A DNA stretch of 64,000 bases from Hydractinia symbiolongicarpus (lineage: Eukaryota; Cnidaria; Hydrozoa; Anthoathecata; Hydractiniidae): positions 6,200,001 through 6,264,000 of the forward strand of contig NC_079875.1 in assembly GCF_029227915.1 (NCBI RefSeq), written 5' to 3'. Under the pieces are notes generated by a model. It was not told the DNA's origin and did not search any database. It saw only the letters and a list, made by a program, of their open reading frames with translations. The position numbers and the translations under genes were made by a program. The first letter of the stretch is position 1, and every line of letters starts with the position of its first letter. Below are positions 32,556-42,859 of this stretch, piece by piece.

Positions 32556-32711
32556 GTCACACAATACACAAGCTTTGTCTCATAATACATAAGCTTTGTC
32601 ACACAATACACAAGCTTTGTTACACAATACACAAGCTTTGTCACACAATACACAAGCTTTTTCACACAATACACAAGCTTTGTTACACAATACACAAACT
32701 TCGTCACACAA
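32556..32711. repeat. 21-bp minisatellite array, unit 1, first
   Basis: Seven to eight copies of CACAATACACAAGCTTTGTCA with point variants. ORFs in both directions across it (YCVTKLV / HTIHKLC repeats) are artefacts of a period divisible by three. Confidence 0.9.
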
Positions 32712-33060
32712 TATACTTTACAAGGTTTATTAAAACTCCTTGAAACTCAAATAAAGATGAAACTAAAGATACAAACTCTAAATACACATTTTAAAAATCC
32801 TAAACAAACACATAAAAAAAGAATATTTCTTAATTTAATGATATAGACACAAAGATAATATTTCCTATCACAATAGTTGAAACAATGGTTGTATTCATGA
32901 TGATGTACTTGAAGTACGAAACGCTTAGTAATAAAAATATATTATATGAATTGATATATTTGCTTCCTTATTAGGAATATTACGTGGCCGCCTTTTATAA
33001 TAATAATAGTTGTTACATGTAACAACATTTCCTGAATGCGTGTTACAGATTTATTTCAAT
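32711..33060. repeat. Direct repeat of 40900-41290
   Basis: Shares the block TGATATAGACACAAAGATAA ... AATGGTTGTATTCATGATGA ... GAAACGCTTAG in the same orientation. With the minisatellite and the MFS 3' flank it marks an 8-kb-offset duplication nested inside each unit. Confidence 0.75.
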
Positions 33061-33283
33061 ATCAAATAAAACTAGAGGCCCTTAGGCCTAGAGGTCAGCG
33101 CGACTGAGAACCTTAAATGTAAGAGTGAGAATTGTTTATCCACGAAAGTAAAAAAGAAAATTTTCTTTCGCTTCAAGATAGAAAAATTTACCCACTTTCC
33201 TCTGAAAAACGATATTAGTTCAAATATCGTCTCACTTCTTATGCTTGGTTTCCACTGCGAGATAGCATGAGATAATTCGCATA

Positions 33284-33652
33284 TTACTGTGCACGGAGAA
33301 AGGAAGTAGTATTTCTCGAAATTTCAAATAAATAGGGATCTGACTTTTCAATTTGAATATTCCCGTTTTCAGTTGCAATTGAATTGGGCAGTTCGTCTAA
33401 AGCAAGATATTGACTGGTGTAACCTAGGCTGACGTAAAGATCATTCCCTAGTGTCAAAATACGATCAAGATCCCATTCAGTCCAGTAACGCACAGACGCA
33501 ATAGAAGGGTAACAGATGGCCCACAAAGCATTGCACACGCATTGCTACCCGCTGATTCTCCAAATCTAGAATGACCTTGATGAAATGAGCCCATTACTAT
33601 TTTATCTGGGTTGACAGGCCCGGGGTTGGACTGAAAGTCACTAGCCATTAAA
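33284..33652 (-). pseudogene. Broken 2A-like leader plus cysteine-peptidase-like domain, unit 1
   Basis: Minus strand. A first frame encodes SDFQSNPGP, which fits the 2A pattern DxxxNPGP with Phe and Gln where Val/Ile and Glu are usual, followed by GSFHQGHSRFGESAG. A one-base loss then shifts the frame, and the next frame continues CVCNALWAICYPS ... DLDRILTLGNDLYVSLG ... LDELP before a stop. The GSFHQG...RFG...AG...C.C.AL pattern is one I associate with OTU/C76-type cysteine-peptidase-like domains in animal transposons, where the Cys would be catalytic. Only the N-terminal part is present. The family name is from memory and uncertain. Confidence 0.5.
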
Positions 33653-34205
33653 AAAGCCAAAGTAATATTTACACAATAATGGAACAGAATGGAGCGTGCC
33701 TTAAGAGCGAGAAAATTTCTTCAGTAGTTCTGAACTGAGCTCAGTGGTTGAACCGAAAGTTCAAATAGCAATGCGATATGCCTAGATCTAAAATACAACA
33801 AAGTAGAACAGAAAAATTATATAGCTAGCTATATATATTTTTTAAATATATTATTTTTTATTGTAAAAAAATCTATTCTATAAGTTATATACATGTAAAA
33901 GTATATTGTAAGATCAAGGTAGTGTCGAAGTTTGACAAGAGATTAAATAGTAACAAAGTAAACGTGTGTAAACAAGTAACCAAGTAAACCGTTGTTCTTT
34001 CGCTTGACCTATAAGAAAAGAAGAAAAAAAACTACACAATATTTTGTAAACAAAGGGAAGAAACTTTTGCAAAAAGGAAAATTTGCGAAAATTAGGGACA
34101 ATCAAAAGCTCCATTTTCGATTTCACAATCCAAATTAATGCCCCATAAAGTAAATTATGAGGATAATGCTACTAAATATATGAAGACCGAATTAAAGAAA
34201 AAATA

Positions 34206-34344
34206 GTCATGTTGAAGAAGAACTACTTTGTTCATCACTAACATACTGCCAAGGGGCTCCCAGTTCTGAGGACCGCGAATCGAATCCCGCTCACTGCTTG
34301 GCAGTATGTTAGTGATGAACAAAGTAGTTCTTCTTCAATATGAC
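34206..34344. repeat. 48-bp-stem hairpin with tRNA-like loop, unit 1
   Basis: Positions 34206-34253 and 34297-34344 are inverse copies over 48 bp with one G-T-type mismatch, enclosing 43 nt. The loop contains GCGAATCGAATCCCGC, resembling a tRNA T-arm/B box. It could be a foldback element end, a tRNA-derived insertion or a transcribed hairpin. Confidence 0.75.
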
Positions 34345-34650
34345 TTACATGTATTATACATTGCATTAGGAGCGAAGCAGATTTTCACCAACAACTTCAC
34401 CGAAAACTGTGTTTTTGAAATTTCCACCATCTTTGAAAGTCTTTTTGGAAATTGGGACAAAAACTCGAAATTGGCAAATAATATTTAAAATCTTAAAAAT
34501 GGAATTATTTTCGCCAAAGGCCAATTTTCAAATTTTTGACAGAAATTAATTTTTGCGAATCGGTCACTTTTAGATTGTAAAGTTGCAAAATCCGCCACAA
34601 TTTATTCCTGCTGTAATTGCAGGAAACATGCCCAGTTATTTCAGCGTGAA

Positions 34651-34672
34651 TATATATATATATATATATATA
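34651..34672. repeat. (TA)n microsatellite
   Basis: About eleven TA units; shorter in unit 2 (about 48647-48661). Confidence 0.85.
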
Positions 34673-34895
34673 TTGTGCAATATTATGCAATTTTTACATC
34701 TATGGCAACAGGGGCACGAAGTCATGGAGAATTAGTGTCTACTGAATCAAAATGTATTCATTCAAGATGACGGAGAGAGTTGTGTGCACTACTACAAGCT
34801 TTGAAAGCAGTTTCACAAATACAATAAATAATCACAAATGCAAAACATGCTATACAAATATCAGGGTGCGAAATTGGCCAGACAACTTCGATTTT

Positions 34896-35066
34896 TACTG
34901 TAAAATACGATTGTTTTATCAAATGTATCTCTCCTGTCTCTGGGCCTAAAGCGATATCTTTTTCTGCCATGGATGTTAACGTCGAAAAGATCAACCCCCA
35001 CCCCCCTATCGCTTTGGGCACAGATACAAGAGAGATATTTTTGATAAAACGATCGTATTTTACAGT
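34896..35066. mobile_element. Foldback element with about 60-bp arms, unit 1
   Basis: TACTGTAAAATACGATTG...AAAGCGAT (34896-34955) is the inverse of ATCGCTTTGGGC...CGTATTTTACAGT (35008-35066) with a few mismatches and a 50-bp centre. In unit 2 the left arm has lost about 27 bp at 48916. Confidence 0.65.
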
Positions 35067-35745
35067 GCCCGGATCTTGTCTGTTTACGAGCGGAAGAGAG
35101 GGGGACCTTCCATGTAGCATCAAACAAACCACATTTGGTCAGAATGTACTTCCGTCATCATGATGGCAGAGCGTACTGCGATTGAAACATCATGACTAAA
35201 CCTACCTCATTTGCAACTGCCATGGCCTGATACTACTGACAGGGGGTGGGGGGGGGTTCAAAGTAACGTCGAATCAACGCTTAGTTTGGCAATGTGAGCA
35301 TATGGATGCCTACCCTAAACGAAGATGTCACATTTTTTTGCCCGCCCACCACATTTTCATATGCAAGAATGACACCAACCGAACATTTTATTGATGTCGG
35401 CTTTAGCAGTTAGGACAGTAGGTCATTAACTAGCTATATTTCAGTTAATATATAGCTAGCTAGCTTATTATATGCAGTGCGACTGGCAAAAATTAGAAAC
35501 CTGTTGAGGTTTGGGAATACTTAAATGCATTAACGGTAGCTACCTAATAGCTAGCTAGCTATAAAACAATAAATAGAAAAGTAGAATAACTTGCCTTGAA
35601 AATGGTCAACGAACAACAAAACCAGTGAGATCTTCAGTGTACGGAGACGTAACTACCAGTCAGAGCCAAAACCGGAAATATATTTGGTTTTATTTATGTT
35701 TTAGCTGTGTTTCTTTCTTTTAAAATGTTGTTTGGTTCTGGAAAC

Positions 35746-35895
35746 TCATGATTTCTGCATCCTGATTGGCTGATGGGTGGAAAACGGCCGTTGGATTAAG
35801 TAGGCGGTAATAAGGTGGTCGAGAAGCTGACTAGGGACGGACAGAATAACACACGAACACAAAAAGGCAAACTGAAATGAAAGATCAGCTACCTG
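35746..35895. other. CCAAT-containing GC-elevated patch
   Basis: ATTGGCTGATGGGTGG and nearby GC-rich sequence precede the MFS-like 3' flank. It could be a displaced promoter; no transcript evidence is visible. Repeated at 49712-49861. Confidence 0.2.
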
Positions 35896-36041
35896 ACGGC
35901 GCTGACCAAATATCATTCTCGCTATCGTCCATGAGACATCCACCAAAAGATATTAAATTAAACAGCTTATGGTGCAGAATAAGTAGCTAAACTGTGCTAT
36001 TTCTTTAATTTATACGTGCGCCTTTGACGCAGAAAAATGTA

Positions 36042-36371
36042 CTATTGAGAAAAGGATATTTCTTGAATGCGTGTTAAAGGTTTATATCGATATAAAAAAC
36101 AAATAAATAATAACAAAACTACAATTCCCATTCCAATTGACCACCAATCTAACACTGACATTTGCAAATGCTGCTGTTAAGGCAGCTGTAACAGTTCCCG
36201 AACCGGATTGGGCATTCCGTAACGCCTCAGTAAAACTTTGTACGACAGACGGCACCATTTTTGCAACCTTAGTTTGCAGCACAACCTCTTCAATGAAGCA
36301 CACAAAAATGTAACCGATCATAAAAAGGACCATCAGTGTTACATCACGTTCCAAATTCCCTTCTAATCGTT
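36042..36371 (-). pseudogene. MFS transporter 3' fragment, unit 1
   Basis: Homologous to the last 110 codons of the intact gene at 41444 (ERDVTLMVLFMIGYIFV ... MVPS ... SGSGTV) plus its 3' flank back to about 35895. It is frameshifted after AFANV and joined at 36371 to a retroelement. A further 43 bp of the gene resumes on the other side at 37743-37785, so the retroelement sits within a truncated copy. Confidence 0.8.
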
Positions 36372-37740
36372 GTGCGCTTAATGGCTTTGTTTGCTTGGCG
36401 CATGTCTATACACATACGAATTTCGTCTGGATTATTTTTTTTTGGTACAACAACGATCGGTGAAACCTAGGGTTCAATTGCGAGATTTCCGCCAATCAGA
36501 TTTGGTGCTTTTGTGTTAAGAACAAAAAACTCATCAAGAATGAGTTTCCGTTTTGACTCAGCGAGACACTGAACCACGCCCACTACTTTCAGCTGTGAGA
36601 TTTCTGTTGATGATCCGTAAGGTACTAAACACACTTGCGATTTTCTTAGTTTATGTTGTTTCGTTTTTTGTAAACATTGAAACATTTCTATATTCAATAT
36701 GTTTGTACTACAACCTGTGTCTATTAAAACTGGAATAAAATGTCCGGAGACCTTTATGCTGGTTTTGAATGTCCTGAGTTTGTCCTTAGGATGAAGCGAG
36801 TTGACACGATTAACGGAGAAGCAATTTTCTTTCGGAGGGTCGACCGATTGTTCAGTGCCTGGTTGAACGGAACGAACGGGGTAACGAGGTGGTGGGTTGA
36901 TATTATATTTACGAGATGAGCGACATACACGTGCGAAGTGATTCAATTTTCCACACGATCGACATACTTGATTTTTAGCAGGGCACTGTTTTGCATGGGG
37001 CCAAGCATTTCCGCAGTTAAAACATGACTTACTTGGTGTTTCTTTTTTGTGGACTTGCATTTGTAGATCAGCAATTTGTTTACATAATACTTGAACTTCC
37101 TCTGCTTGTGAAGTGTCACCGATATGGTTTGTTGCTCCAGCTTCAATTTCTTGAGATTGATGCTCCACGTCTTCGTATAATTTACCTCGTGTGAGAATGT
37201 CCTGTAGAGATGCTTCTTTGTTACTGAAACAGTATTTTCTAAGCTTGTTTGACGTTGTTCCTAAAATTAGCTGTGTTTTGATCTGTTGGTTGATACTGTC
37301 GAAATTACAATGTGAAGCAATAGTTTTAAGTCGTACATAATAAGATTGTAAAGTTTCGCTATCATTCTGTATTGTTTTTTTGATTTCGGCTCAAAATATC
37401 GACTAAATGCATTAGTTAAATCTTCGATCGTAGTTCCAGTATTGTCAAGTACTTCAAAAATATCTTGTAATTCAAATCCTCCGCAATGCAATAACAAAGC
37501 TCTTTTTCTTGTTTGGTCTTCGATGTTCATTGCCATTATAAAGTTATTAAATCTACTAACATATTTCTTCCAACGTATACCAACACTGTGCATTTCACTT
37601 TCGTCAAAAGAAAATTTAGGAAAATCTGGCAAAAAGGTACTCGTCGCCATTGTTGTATTTAGAAGCAGTAAAAACACGTGCGAAGTACTACTCTATATAT
37701 TTTCAACTGAACTTCACGTCTCGATAACCTCAAACACAAC
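36372..37740 (-). mobile_element. Ty3-type gag-protease fragment inserted in the MFS copy, unit 1
   Basis: Minus strand: a gag-like ORF starts near 37650 (FLPDFPKFSF, RALLLHCGGFEL), is broken near 37375 by a frameshift at an A-run, then continues in 36467-37168 with two zinc knuckles (CFNCGNAWPHAKQC and CRSCGKLNHFARVC) and a retropepsin start (LIDTGCSTNIL). After a stop, only the beginning of reverse transcriptase remains (VVVPKKN, RMCIDMRQAN). No LTR, RNase H or integrase is present, so it is a dead fragment. Confidence 0.82.
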
Positions 37741-37785
37741 AACAATCATGACAACAAACAAAACCAGTTGAAAGACAATACAGAC

Positions 37786-38580
37786 AGCATGTGACATTTC
37801 CTTACTTTTATTAGGACATGTGGAGAAAAAAAAATTATAGGAAGAATTTTAAGCTTTTCAGGGGCATTAAATTTTTTTGGCAGGGACAATTTTTGTAAAC
37901 TTTAAAATCTAACTTGCTTGTATAAATGTTGGAAGAGGTTGTATCAATTATTTATAACGTGTATTTACCAGGCGGCTACTAATGTGTTGCTAAGGTATTA
38001 CTAAGAAGATATATTGGACATAGGACTAAAATACAGACCAGATCGATTTTGATCCCAATGGCGTCATAATAATGTGCTTTTTATATTGATTATCTTTAAA
38101 TGCTATATCGCAAACTTGCACCAAGTTTAATTACATAAACATGAATATTTAAAGAATACCTTCTTCTTTAAAAAAAGAAATTTTCTTTTCTTCTGAATAC
38201 AATTCATTTTTTTATTAGAAATAAACATTTCCTATCCAATGGATAAGTCTATGAAGACTAAGGCAGTATTTATGTTTTATACAATTTAAAAACAGGACAA
38301 CATTTATAGCAGTAATATCTAACTCAAGTTTTAAACATCTTGTAGGAATATTTTTTTATGAAACAAAGTGACCTCAGTGCAGCGACCTCAATTAGTCTAC
38401 ACTGTCTGGTTGCTTTTATCAAAAACATTTGACATGGCAAATATGAGATGAGCAGCGGTGCATAAATGAGGTATATTACTTTCAAACCTAACGTACAGAT
38501 TTACTTACCCAGGTGAGTTAAGGCATGCGAAATCACTTTTGCTTATTCTTGACAAAATTTTTAGGAATAAAACAGTTACG
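37786..38580. other. Unannotated spacer in unit 1
   Basis: AT-rich, no recognisable gene or element. The partner is 51752-52550. Confidence 0.5.
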
Positions 38581-38609
38581 TACATATGTTAAGTAAATAT
38601 GATTTCCGG

Positions 38610-38775
38610 TTGTTATTATGGATAAGTCGGTGGCCCATGGATAAACCACGGGTTCGACCGTCCTTTTTGTACCGTATTTCCTGCGTCTCGCTACTCGCTA
38701 CTACGTCTCGAGGTACCATTTCGCGCAGAGACACACAGAATACGGCTATTATTTTAGAGATTATGTCACAAAAAA
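38610..38775 (+). repeat. tRNA-derived SINE-like element, unit 1
   Basis: TATGGATAAGTCGG (A-box-like) is followed about 30 nt later by ACGGGTTCGACCGT, whose ACGG/CCGT stem and GTTCGA loop mimic a tRNA T-arm. It ends in a tail (GAATACGGCTATTATTTTAG) also found near 15020. Confidence 0.45.
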
Positions 38776-39240
38776 TGCAATCTTTATTAAAAAAATCGCA
38801 GCACAAGCAATAATGTCTGTTGTAAAATAGTTCAAAAGTATGCCTTATCGCGTTTTGTGACGTCATTAAAGTTTTATAAACAAAGAGGATACAAAACGAG
38901 TTGTTGATTTTTGACTTTAGGATTTCACACAGAGCTCGAGCTTCTGATGGGAAGAAAGTTTATGAGCAACGAGGACAAAAACAAAATATTAATTCATATC
39001 TTAGATATCATAAGTTACACCAAAATATAATTGAAAACGACAGAAAAATATATTACAAATATTCAATATCCATAATTTATTCTACATAAGCACTTACCTT
39101 GCTCTTAAATCAGGTGTTCTTGTAAAGAGAAAATGACTAGCTATCTAGCCTAAGAATTCTGCACAAAACATACCAAAATTATTGCATACAAAGTTGAGAC
39201 AACAATGACGACTTTAAAATCTTTCTAACAGCATGGATTT

Positions 39241-40705
39241 ACTATAGCATTTTTGAAAAAATACAGTCCCTCATGTTGTCTTGCTTCAACACCATAGCTT
39301 CCAAAAGAATACTGAAAATATATATATGAAATGTATATTTGTGCCTAAAAAATAAAACAAGTCCTAAAAAGATTTTTGTTACTAGGTTGTCTATACTGTT
39401 GCAATAAAGTAGGGATAATTTATTGCACCTCGACCTTTTGAGTGGTCAAGTTATTATATACTATTATTAGGTATGTGCAAGGATGGAGAGTAAGATCGAG
39501 GATGGAGGTCTTACTTAAGCCTCGTAAACGTGAGTTAATTTTTTAACCCAAACTAAGTGCACAATCACACAAGAACACTTTCGTCAGTCCACACTGGAAG
39601 CAACTTTAATCCTGACAAAACTTTGTCCCTATTCCGATACCCTAATTCTAGAGAAATAAGGTGAAGGACACTGCAAACAAGTTTGAGAAATAATTTTGTA
39701 AAAATTAAGCCTCCTTCCCCTTAAATGTTACGTCGGGTTGCTCGAAAGATGTCGCTTTGTTTAAAATAATTAGCACGTCTTGAGTCCATTAAAATTTGAT
39801 GGATGAAAATGGGGAAATGGGGGACACTGTTGTGAAATTAGTAATTTTTTACAAAATATAACTATTTTTTTAGGATGTTTCAACATAATTTTGTCCGTCA
39901 TTGTAGTTGTGATATGTGTTAGCCCACTCGTTAACTTACTTTATCATGCACCTTAGGTAGCACACAAAAGATAAGTAATCAGATGGAGAGCTGAGGATAA
40001 CTGAAGCGCTAAAGTTTTAGAACAACAAGAAACGTTGTGATTAAAACACAAGAGGGATACGCACAATATCATATATTTTGTGTTAGCTACCAGTGCTTGG
40101 GTCGCTATTTGGCAAGTTGCGAAACTTCGTTCGTAATTTTAAAATGCTAGACTTTACTAACTGATTTTATGAGAACTTCTCTCAAAGACATTTCTCTGTA
40201 GACTAAGAAAACTAACATAAAATTCCTATTATAAAGCATACAACATTACACTCTTGGGATACACACAGTTACTGTACGACGCGTATATCGTCATGGCTGC
40301 GCACAAGATGATCGTATAAACAATAAGACGCATTATGACATTAACAAAAAAGAACAACGAAAAAGACAAAACAAAACAAAATAAGATAAAACAGAAAAGA
40401 TTCGCCACTTTAGATAATGATGAGTTAGAGAGGATTGTGTTATTTCCACCCATTGGTGAATGATAAAACAGATATTCGGAGTGGCAAAATCGGATATCGT
40501 AATTATTCAGTCTGGCTTTGCTGATAGTCTACTCTGTTGCGCGTCAACGAATATCACAAAGTTGACTGAATAATTATGGATATCTGATTTTACCTTTGTG
40601 AGTATCTGCTTATTGTTATATGTGACGTTGTGAACTCTACGATGGAGAACTTTTAAATATAATATGTTACGAAATCAATTTTTTTAGAAGAGAGAAAAGA
40701 TAAAA
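39241..40705. repeat. Long inverted repeat, right arm, unit 1
   Basis: Inverse of 31268-32465 plus about 300 bp extra (about 40035-40335). Divergence between arms exceeds that between tandem units. Confidence 0.75.
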
Positions 40706-40716
40706 GAGGGAAACAA

Positions 40717-40900
40717 AAGCTTTGTCACACAATACACAAGCTTCGTGACACAATACACAAACTTTGTCACACAATACACAAACTTTGTCACACAATACAC
40801 AAGCTTCGTCACACAATACATAAGCTTTGTCACAAAATACGCAAGCTTTTTCACACAATAAACAAGCTTTGTTACACAATACACAAACTTCGTCACACAA
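40717..40900. repeat. 21-bp minisatellite array, unit 1, second
   Basis: Same unit and orientation as 32556-32711, nine copies. The 400 bp that follow (40900-41290) are a direct repeat of 32711-33060. Confidence 0.9.
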
Positions 40901-41443
40901 TATACTATACAAGGTTTATTAAACTCCTTGAAACTCAATAGATAACGAAACTAAAGATACAAACTCTAAATGCACATCCCAATACAAATCCCAAACAAAC
41001 ACATAAAAAAAGAATATTTCTTAATTGAATGATATAGACACAAAGATAATTTTTCCTATCACAATAGTTGAAACAATGGTTGTATTCATGATGATGTACT
41101 TGAAGTACGAAACGCTTAGCAATACAAATATATTATATGAATTTATAAAATTGTTTTCTCATTAAAAATAATACATGGCAGTAGATTATACATACTGTTG
41201 AACAGAAAACAAAATTGTTCATTTAAAATTTCATTTAAATGTTGGTCATATTTATGAAACAAAATTTCCTCAAAGCATGTTACAGATTTATTTTAATATA
41301 TAAAAAAAAAAAATCATTCTGGCTATCTTCCATCCACCAATAAAACGTTAAATTAAGCAACTTATGGTGCAGAACAAGCAGCTAAATCGTGCTATTTCTT
41401 CAATTTTTACTTTCGCTTTTGATCAGCGCAAGTAAAAATTGTT

Positions 41444-42859
41444 CTATTGTGAAAACGATATTTCTTGAATGCGTGTTAAAGATTTATATCTATATAAAAA
41501 ACAAACAAGCAATATCAAAACTGCAATTTCCATTCCAATTGACCACCAATCTAACGCTGATATTGCAAATGCCTCTGTTAAGGCAGCTATAACAGTTCCC
41601 GAACCGGATAGGACTTTCCGTAAAGCTTCAGTAAAACTTTGTATATTGGATGGCACCATTTTTGCAACCATAGTTCGCAACAAAACCACTTCAATGAACC
41701 ACACAAAAATGTAACCGATCATAAAAAGAACCATCAGTGTTACATCACGTTCCAAATTTCGTTCTAATCGTTTCATGGCAATCATTATAACAAACAAAAC
41801 CAGTTGAAAGACAATACAGACCAAACTTACATAGTACACAGCACGTTTTGAAGTGCAATATTTTGATAAAATTAACAGCGCAAAGAAGTACGTAATGCCA
41901 TACGTCACTAAAGTTAACGTTAAAGCTTCTAAACTCCATCCCAATAAATTTAACTCTATCAATGGTATAAGTAGATCTAGGCTCATTAAGCAGTACATAA
42001 ACATAAAAGAAGATACAAACATTAACAAAGCGTCTGGGTTTGTAATGATGGTCTTCAACACTAATGCTACAGAATGGTCACAGTCATGTTGTATTAGCAT
42101 TGCTTTATCGACATCTACCTTTGCATTAAAGTCTAATTTACTCATACAAATTTCACCTGCACCACATTCTGTATCATTATTTGGGCTTCTACAACACTCA
42201 TCATGCTCTTTTATATGCTTTTTTAGATCAAATTCAGCCGAACAATCATACAGAAAGAAATTGACAATTATTAACACAAGAAGTGTCATTGCAGCCACAA
42301 ATATGCCAACAAAATTTAGGTAGTTTATTGTGAGAGATCCAATGTTAAAGTCGAACACGTCTTTAAAAACAATACCAAAACATGGACCGAAAGCAAATCC
42401 AACAGAGTAGGATGAAGCTAGCCACCACAATGCGCTCGTACCCTCGTTGCTGTCGTAAAGTCGAACAATTTCACCAGAGCAGATGCTACCAAATGTGTTG
42501 GCTATACCCGCAATAAATCTACCAATAACTAAATAAATTGGATGAAAGTGAATAGCATATAGTAGATTTCCAATAATTTGTGCTACGAGTACAAAGTTTG
42601 TGTACAATTTCATTTTACGAGTTTTGTCAATGAAACGGCCAGCAGGAGGTCCCAGTATCGTCGAGCATAAACAAAATGATGCTATAGTTAATCCATAATA
42701 CAACTTCGGTTTATCAGTTTTAACCAAATCTGTAAGATATGGATACAGTGTTGCAAACACAACACTGTAATCTACACCTACGATAGCACCACACAATAGG
42801 TATGCACCAACTGTTCTTCGTCGCTTTTTCTTCCAGCTATCCAAATTGAAATTACCCAT
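41444..42859 (-). CDS. MFS transporter, MFSD8/CLN7-like, unit 1
   Basis: A single uninterrupted ORF of 471 codons starting MGNFNLDSWKKKRRR, with about 12 hydrophobic segments. The basic N-terminus is cytosolic by the positive-inside rule; the motif after segment 2 (GPPAGRFIDKTRKMK) is a variant of the MFS signature GxxxDRxGRR; a hydrophilic central loop (about residues 215-265, with CC and Asp/Glu-rich stretches) separates the halves. Overall organisation resembles the animal MFSD8 group of lysosomal-type carriers; substrate unknown. There is no intron, so a retrocopy origin is possible. The 3' end is followed by a 450-bp flank that is duplicated at 35895-36042. The gene is probably active, as both copies keep the frame. 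Confidence 0.85.
   Translation of the reverse strand: MGNFNLDSWKKKRRRTVGAYLLCGAIVGVDYSVVFATLYPYLTDLVKTDKPKLYYGLTIASFCLCSTILGPPAGRFIDKTRKMKLYTNFVLVAQIIGNLLYAIHFHPIYLVIGRFIAGIANTFGSICSGEIVRLYDSNEGTSALWWLASSYSVGFAFGPCFGIVFKDVFDFNIGSLTINYLNFVGIFVAAMTLLVLIIVNFFLYDCSAEFDLKKHIKEHDECCRSPNNDTECGAGEICMSKLDFNAKVDVDKAMLIQHDCDHSVALVLKTIITNPDALLMFVSSFMFMYCLMSLDLLIPLIELNLLGWSLEALTLTLVTYGITYFFALLILSKYCTSKRAVYYVSLVCIVFQLVLFVIMIAMKRLERNLERDVTLMVLFMIGYIFVWFIEVVLLRTMVAKMVPSNIQSFTEALRKVLSGSGTVIAALTEAFAISALDWWSIGMEIAVLILLVCFLYRYKSLTRIQEISFSQ

Noticed and set aside
32556-32711. CRISPR array
   Set aside because: Repeats are contiguous without unique spacers, and the genome is eukaryotic.
32522-32743. ORFs of 61-71 codons on both strands
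   Set aside because: They are the 21-bp minisatellite read in an open phase; likewise 40667-40938, 46537-46731 and 54634-54905.
34752-35163. Overlapping ORFs with conserved-looking ends
   Set aside because: They run across the foldback arms in several frames; unit 2 has a 27-bp deletion altering them.
41469-42323. Plus-strand ORFs opposite the MFS gene
   Set aside because: Antisense shadows of a strongly coding minus strand.
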